DNA from: Prosapia bicincta | Lineage: Eukaryota; Arthropoda; Insecta; Hemiptera; Cercopidae | DNA: 64,000 nt | Direction of reading: 5' to 3' | Assembly (NCBI GenBank): GCA_036971475.1 | Contig: JBAIZL010000005.1 | Span: 175,207,386-175,271,385, forward strand | In this document: one piece after another, positions 35,601 through 44,100 of the stretch | Numbering within the stretch: position 1 is the first letter of the stretch | Layout: the number at the start of each line of letters is the position of its first letter | Notes under the pieces: model-generated | Database searches by the model: none | What the model saw: the letters and a program-made list of their open reading frames with translations, nothing else | What the model was told of the DNA's origin: nothing | Made by a program: the position numbers and the translations under genes

Positions 35601-38600
35601 TGCGGTAATCATAAAAATAAAAGAATTTACAAGTTTTTTATAATAATTTGTTTACAGTTAAAGAGAGCAACAGTTCAGAACTATAAAACTGGAGAGCTAG
35701 AAACGGCACATTATCGTATCAGTAAATCTGCTTGGCTTAAAGAAGATGAACACCCGGCAATAGCTAAAGTTAGTAAAAGGGTTGAGGATATGACAGGACT
35801 TTCAACTTCTACTGCCGAAGAACTCCAAGTTGTTAATTATGGAATTGGAGGCCACTATGAACCTCATTTTGATTTTGCTCGAGTAAGTGCAGCACTATTA
35901 TTTCTAAATTGCATGCAAGACATGTCAGGCAATTTATTTGTATTTTAGATTGTAAGAAACAAATAACTGTCATAACTAAAAAAATAATAATGATATAATA
36001 ATTCCAGTCTAAATATAATTAATAACAGGCATAGTAACTCGTATTAAAGTACAAATATGAAAAAAATTAATACTAATTTATTAAAACTTTATTCATTTCT
36101 TAATTAAGTGTTTAAATAGATGAATGCTACTTTGAAATTTATAAAAGTAACAAAAATTTACTATTGGCTTCAAATTGTAATATGTAATTACATTGCAATT
36201 TATAATTTTATAATCTCCTTTTGAAACATTTGTATATTCAAAAGTTTATCTGCTTCAAATTGTTTTAATTTTGTTTAAATATTGTTTATGCGTTGTTTCA
36301 AAGTCAACAGTAATTTTGTAATATATTAATGACTGTAGTTTAAAAACTTTTCCAAACTGTGTCAGTCACTATTTTATACTTTTGCTTTTATTTTATAAAA
36401 CATTTATCCTGTCCAAGAGTTATTGTTCTGATTCTTAATCTTGTATATTCTCTTCGCTATGTTAGAAGATGACCCAACAGGTTAGTAGAGAGATAGGACC
36501 AGGAGTCGATACCTGACATGAAAGGTTAAACTACTTTTATCTAGCTACAGTTCTCCCATCACCTCTTTCTACTCAAGGGCTATATCCTTTCTGCCCCTCA
36601 ATCAGAAAGCTTCCCCCAATGAAGTCCTATAGATACATCTTAAAAATTTGTTATTCTGTCGAACAGACACACTCATACTTACTTCTTTTGTACAGTTGTT
36701 TCAGAATTGTCGCTTCCCATGAGTCAGTAAGTCAGTAAAATATGTACAGAAGTATATTAAAAATTCAAACTAGAGAGAAGCTGATAAAATGTCCTCTACC
36801 TGTATCAACATAGATGATTCAATCCTTCTGAAGCATCTTTAATAAATGGAATATTGAAACTGCTTTCCCCTCCTAACCAGATGAACCAAATTGCCTGTAG
36901 TTATTGGTTCTGTTTGCTTGAGCAATTAAAAGATTTAAAAATGTTTTATAATTACTAGAACTTTGTTGCACCAAGTATAACTTTTCTCCTCCAATGGAAG
37001 GTCTTGGGATACTCTCCGGTATGTTAAACAATATTACCTGGGCTACAGAACAAAGATTTCATATAATAGTGAGATCCTCTTATTTCTTTGTCAAATTGCT
37101 ACAGTTCTACAGAGTACTGTATGCAACATTTGCATAAAACTCTACCATTGCTAGTGACTATTCATACAAGAATGCTCTCTACCTTACCTTGGTTTAATTA
37201 CATATCTCATCAACCAATGCCCAATCATGCTGAACCATAACACCTTGGGATCTTACAAAAGAAAAGTCGTGTATGATGAACAAGTTATATCCTTTTCACA
37301 GTCACTTCACTGGTTTCCCTTAGCCTTTAGTAACCCTGTTACTGAAGATTCATTGAGATACTAAACACAAACCTATTCTCAAAGCTACCAGATATGAAAC
37401 TGCCCTGACTCTTCCATCAAAAGAGTCTCTCGAGTTTGTTAGCAGACAATCGTGTTGAAATGAACTGCCTAATCATAGTGGAAATGCTTTTCAGCCCAAA
37501 CCTAAATATGTCCTTACTTCTTTAGTGAGTACTCACATCCCTACATAGATCAATGATGGGTCTATCTATGATGGGATCTCCAATAGCTAGCATCCTGGTG
37601 AAAGATTCTACACATATTAAAAAAAAAAAAACATTTTAAATAACAATAAACACTCTGAGATTATCAAATACTAGTATAGATATGTTGACAATACATTATC
37701 ACACTATACAAAGGAAATAAGTGCCAAACCCATATATTTTCAAAGCATCTCAGTTCCATATACCCAAAACTAATATACGCTATAATTTTCTTGACCTAAG
37801 AATTACATGTGCAGACAAACACATAAATTGAACACTACCACAAACTCATCAACACTAAATACTAGTATTCACTAATTTTCAAACCACCTTCACCAGTACA
37901 AACTAGCCACTTACAACACCATGATCTTTATCGCCTATTTAAAAACACTATTAGACAAATAACAGCAAAGAATTAAACACCATAAAACAATATCACAAAT
38001 TAATGGATAAAACACAACAATGATTAATAAACTATATTACCGCCTGTTAAAACCAATAACAGAATCCCAAAATGGATACAATACATAACACTACCATACA
38101 GACCATCTAAAACTCATAAATTAACACATTTCATAGATATTTCATAGACACATTTCTTCTTACATAACACCCTCAACAAACAATTTCAAGTCAACATCTT
38201 AAAAGCATTTACGTCTCTGCAGACATATACAAACTAACTTGCAGTTCATGCCCCAGTTTCTACATAGGTCAAACAGGAAGGTAATTTTATACATGGTATC
38301 AAGAACACATAAAGCACTTACAAACAAAAACAACCAATCAAACTATCCCAAACATCGCATATTCACAAACTACTACTACACAAACATAACATCAAACCCA
38401 CAAGTTCTACACAAATAAACTAAAAATAACCAATGCTACACAACTGAACATTATAAAATAATCAATCATTTTAAACTACAGCCAACAAACCTACTCAACA
38501 CTCAATTACATTATAACTCACACTTTTTGACATATCCCCCAAAACTCTCTAAAAAATTCACCTGATATCCCTATGATTTGTAAAATTTTTTTTCTAATTC

Positions 38601-40608
38601 TGAAAGTAGATAAGTTAAATGTTAACAAAGAAAAACACTAACAGAAGACATTTGTTTACACAAGTGTACCAGCCGTATTTATAATACCCAAAAACTGTAT
38701 GACTCACAACTCTCAGAACAGAATATATGTTTACTAAAGTGTCTCAACTTTTGTAATATCCAAAGAACAAGGTTGTTCACAAAGAAGGGAGTTTTATCAC
38801 AACTCTCGGAACTCCACTCCCATCCTTTTTTTCCTTTCACCATTTCCTTTCCTGTTTTCTCAAGTTGACCATAGCAGGTAGCAAATGTGTTTTAGAATCA
38901 TGATTTTAGTTCTGCCAACTTTGCGATAGCAGCAGTTTGCTTGTTTTGTAATTCTTGATATTATTTTACAACGATTGATAAAAGTAGAACACTTTCTACT
39001 TCTAAAGAATCTTGTTGAGTGGATTAATTGTGATGCCTATGATCAAGGCTTTGAACATCTTATTTTTGAAAACATCATTGCTATAGTATCAGGTATGATT
39101 TCAGAGGAGAGTGAAAGATGAAAGTAAGCAATGATGCAGCTCTAACACACACCAAAGGACTTATTCAATATCTGGAGGAACAAGATGATGCATCGCTCTG
39201 TGATAAAATGGTACTAAAAGCCTTAAATCTCAACTAAAGAAAAAGTGTTTAGTCTTGAAAAATCAAAACTAGTGATAGTTATTTTTTTGTAGAATTTTTT
39301 GTGTGAATTATTAGCAGAACCGATTTATCCGCGGTTGCCAATACAATGGGTAATCAGGAGTCTACAGTAATTATTTATAATAGGTTTTCATGTTTTATAC
39401 ATCTTTGATTATTAGTAGCTGAATTAATATTTTATTCTTTTTTGTACTATTCCTTAAACTTAGGTTCCGCCAGTTCCTAATGAATTTAGTGCCAGCTCTA
39501 TCATTTTTAAACATTACAGTTTGTACATGAACTAATTTTGTTGTTATAATTATTGACTTTTGCATAGACAGTTTGTTAATACTATAATAAAGGTGCAATA
39601 ATATTTTCTTAAAGTATGTTTTCTATTGGGGTATTAATATTGTTTGCTAAATATTATTTTTTTATGTTTTAGAGGGAAGAAAAAAATGCTTTCAAAAATC
39701 TTGGCACTGGAAACAGAATTGCTACAGTTCTCTTTTATGTAAGCATTTAAAACTATTTAATTTTTAGTTGAGATTTATATAGAGTTTATATGAAGTTGTT
39801 ATTATTAATTGTAAACAATTTTTTCCACCACTAAGTGCAATAATTTTACCTTATGTGATAAGGCACCTTTCGGTCACTTGACCATTATTGAATCACTGAA
39901 TAATTTTCTCTATTTTTCTGGTGTGGTTGTTTGTTCCGTGATGTTGGTATTTATTGACGTCATATATGTTTCTTCATTGAGCTGCGTGTATAATGTTTTT
40001 GAATAGTACGTCATCTGCATATGTTGTCTGTAGGTTCATTAAATTGTTGTGTATGTTTTTATAAATGGGGTATTTTTCTAGTGAGTTTAGTTCTATTGGG
40101 TTGTTATTTATTTCAAGTATGGTTAGGTTATTTTCGTAATTTGTTATTTCATGTTTATGTGATATTAGGTGTGCTGCAATATTTGATGCTTTTCGGTTTC
40201 TTGATTTTCCGGACCACACCAGAAAAATAGAGAAAATTAATTCAGGGATTCGACAATGGTCAAGTGACCGAAAGATGCCTCATCACATAAGGTAAAATTA
40301 TTGCACTTAGTGGTGGAAAAATTGTTTACAATTAATAATAACAGCTTTATAAAGTCAGTGCAATGGAAAAATAATGGACAACGCAAAATATCACGACACG
40401 ATATATATATTTATTTTATTTCATTCTCTCATATTTCTTTTTGTGTTTTCTCTTTGATTGACAAAGACCACTGTGTGGTTGAAATATATCATTGGTTAAG
40501 TGCTTTTATGTGTTTATATTTCAAGACTACAGAGTGGACTCTTACCAAGGTAAGTCTGTCAGTCTCCTAGTCCAAAAAATTTAAATAATCTTTACCAACC
40601 AAAACTAA

Positions 40609-40641
<33 letters not shown>

Positions 40642-40691
40642 TTGATATTTTACGTTATCCATTGTTTTTCCGTTGCACTGACTTTATGAAG

Positions 40692-40737
<46 letters not shown>

Positions 40738-41124
40738 TTAATTCTAGTAGAGCTTAAAGCTTATTTAGGAATTTTTGGACTAGATAGGAAAATGACAGAC
40801 TTACCTAATAGCAATAGTCCAAAACTGCAATCTCTAGGAAATAAATAAAGAGACACATATAAAAAAAACTTGTCACACTATTGAAATATTTCGATCAAAA
40901 TGATCTTTGTCAATTAAAAAAGAGAAAAAGAAAGCGATAGAAAAAGACAAAAGAGAATCTTTTCTTTTTCTCTTTTTTGATTGACAAAGATCATTTTGAT
41001 TGAAATATTTCAATAGTGTTATAAGTTCTTTTATATGTGTCTATTTATTTATTTCCTAAAGATTGCAGTTTTGGACTATTGCCATTAGGTAAGTCTGTCA
41101 GTCTCCTATCTAGTTCAAAAATTC

Positions 41125-41189
<65 letters not shown>

Positions 41190-44100
41190 CATTTAACGTT
41201 CTCCATTATTATTCCGTTGCACTGACTTTAAAGAATTATTATATGTTAAATGTAAACAATTGATCCACCTCTAAGTGGAATTAATTTTTATCTTTTGTGA
41301 TGAGGCACCTTTTGGTCACTTTATTATTGTCGAGTGAACACAAAGTAAATAGACATAACAAAAAAATCAAAAATTTACAAGAACAACATAACCTAAAAAT
41401 AAACCAACACCAAAAGACGTCCCAAATAACAAAAAAATTGATAAACCTAACCAAAACATAATTCACTAAAAAAGAAAAAAAATAATATCAACAAACATTT
41501 TCAAATGTAACTTACCCAATTTAACAAAAACCAAATAATAAGACCCAAATAATTTGATAAAAACCTTATAATTGACACGGAATCTAACATCCATAAAATC
41601 AGTCACAGAACACATAAGAAACAGCATTAATAACAGTATTAACCTAATAAAAAACACAAAGCAATATATAAACAAAAAAAGAAATTTTGAATCTTAAACA
41701 AAAACAAAAAAAATAATGATAACATAATACTAAAATCAAACAAAACAAACACACCAGTAATAATCGAAAACACCAAATACATCAATTCAATGACAAACCA
41801 CATAGAAGATAATACATTTATACTATTTCTTTAGATTGTTACTCAATTGTTACTTTTTAATTAGTGAATTTCTTTTTCTGAAAACATTCATTTATTCTTT
41901 AAAAGTTATATTACTGGTTAATTTTTAGATGAGTCATGTACCCCAAGGTGGTGCCACAGTGTTTCCTGCACTACGATTATCACTATGGCCAGAGAAAGGG
42001 ACTGCAGCATTTTGGTTTAACTTGCACTCAAATGGTGACGGCGATTATTTGACCCGCCATGCAGCATGTCCAGTTTTAACAGGCTCTAAATGGGGTGAGT
42101 TAGCAAAAATTTTTCCTAACAAATAAAATAAAGAATATACGGCTGCATTTGGAGTCGTAAATAATTCATTGAATTTGATGCTAGTTTAATCAAATATTTT
42201 GCATATCGAATCATATGAAAATACATTTTTGTTCCACTACTTTGTTCAGATAAAAGGTAGAAAAGGGGTTTAATGTTGATTCATGACTGCTTCTTAACTG
42301 GCAAAAGATGTATATTTTAAATTGGAGTTTTGCAAAAAATTGGGAATTTTGTTTAAAAACATTTAAATAAAAAAATTAAAATTAACATAAAATTTTTAAG
42401 TTCCTTCAATAATTTTAGATTCTTGTTCTTTTTTGATTAATTGTAAACTTGTAAAGAAGTTAATAATTGGAACAGTCTTTAATATTGCCTTGTTTTGTTC
42501 TAATTTTATTTCTGTCTTTTTAATACATTCTGTGTTGGTCGTATGTGTAATATTACCTCATTGATAAAAGGTAAAATATTTGTTTGAATATATAAAAATG
42601 TAAAAAAAAAATGTATGAGTATTTTATAATATAATGTTAAAATTGCCAACATATTTTAAGCTTATGTTTAAATAATGTGTACTTATTTTTTGTTCTCCTA
42701 TCACACCTATGTACAAAAATACACTTCTTATCGTAATATGTATAAAACACCTGTAGGGTCAATTAGCCTGATAGTTTTTTATAGCATAAATGATACCTAA
42801 ATAAACTCCAATAGGCCATATGGTCCAACATTGTTTTTGAGGTAACTATGTTTTCTCATCTGTGCAACACTCTTAAAAGTTTTTGGGTTTGTGTAAACAA
42901 TAAATAAAACCACAATTCCATGTTCCGGTTACCCACATAATACACTGACTGATGAGAAAAGTGTTTTTGCTCTTATCACGAAGCCACATGGCTCTTATAA
43001 ATGCCTCCTTACATGTGATTGGTATGTAAGTCTATAAAATATTTTGTATATAGAACGAAAGTGTAGGCATATTCTCTCTGATAAGTATTGTTTCAGATCC
43101 GATAAAAACTATACAAGAATCATAACAAGCAAAGTTTTTAAAACCTAATAATTTACTTTTTAAGGAATTTACTTCCTAATAAGGATAGGTTCATCTAAGT
43201 GTACCAATGTTTGTACTTAACTTCAACCAAGTCCGTTTTTTTAAAAATTATTTTACTACTAAATTTTTATATTTTTCAGTATTTCTGACTTCTTTTTTAA
43301 GTTTTGTGAAATTTTGAAAACAATAGTAAAAATCAATATAATACGTCATTGAAAATGATTTATATTGTGACTTGAGTATGTGACTATATATATTGTAAAT
43401 TTTATTATAAAATATCAACTTTACTAAAATTGTGATCAAATAAGTGTGTCGGGCCATAACTCCCCAGAAATAGCTCCTAGAATAACACCATCATAATTAG
43501 TTCTGTAAGTTGTGTGAAGCTTGTTGTTTAATGCAGTGTATTTTTTTTTCCAAAAGTAGCAACACCAGTTGAGTAGTACTAATAAACATAAAATGTTACT
43601 AGACTTCAATATTGGGCATAGGGGGCTCGACATGGCAGCTAAAGTGTTAAGGGTGATAACAGTAAACTAGCCCCCTCCTCAGGCTCCCTGTAGGGCAGAA
43701 TGAAAAACCAAAATGAAGTTATCACACTCGACAAAACAATCTCAACTGCCAACATGTTTACAAGCAATGCTTAAATGAAACAAATAATTTCTAGTTGGCA
43801 GAGACAGAGACATTTTCTGTTGTTATGAATGAAAATTTTTATTATTAAATTAAGTACATTTTAGTTTAACCTTACATCCTGCCTTACCTCTGTGAACGAT
43901 AAATTATAAGTTTCAAATTTAGAACAGGATTCCCCTGCGACTGCTTTATTCAACACTGCTCATATGTATTGTGAGTCAAAAGCAATGCCCTAGTCATGTC
44001 GCTACTGGCGATGGTTGGAGTCCAAAGAATTTTCCAGAACAAATCGATATCTCCAGAATGGCAGTCTGTATCGCTCTAGTAAAGCATGGGCTATTGGCCA

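Noticed and set aside
39840..39880. Full hammerhead ribozyme at TGTGATAAGGC...TTTCGGTCAC
   Set aside because: TGATGAG-like sequence is present in relatives, but no GAAA follows the stem on that strand and helices I/III are not evident.
43436..43633. 65-codon - strand frame as a transposase piece
   Set aside because: I could not match it to any family; only a short TTAA-adjacent phrase is shared with the piggyBac-like copy.
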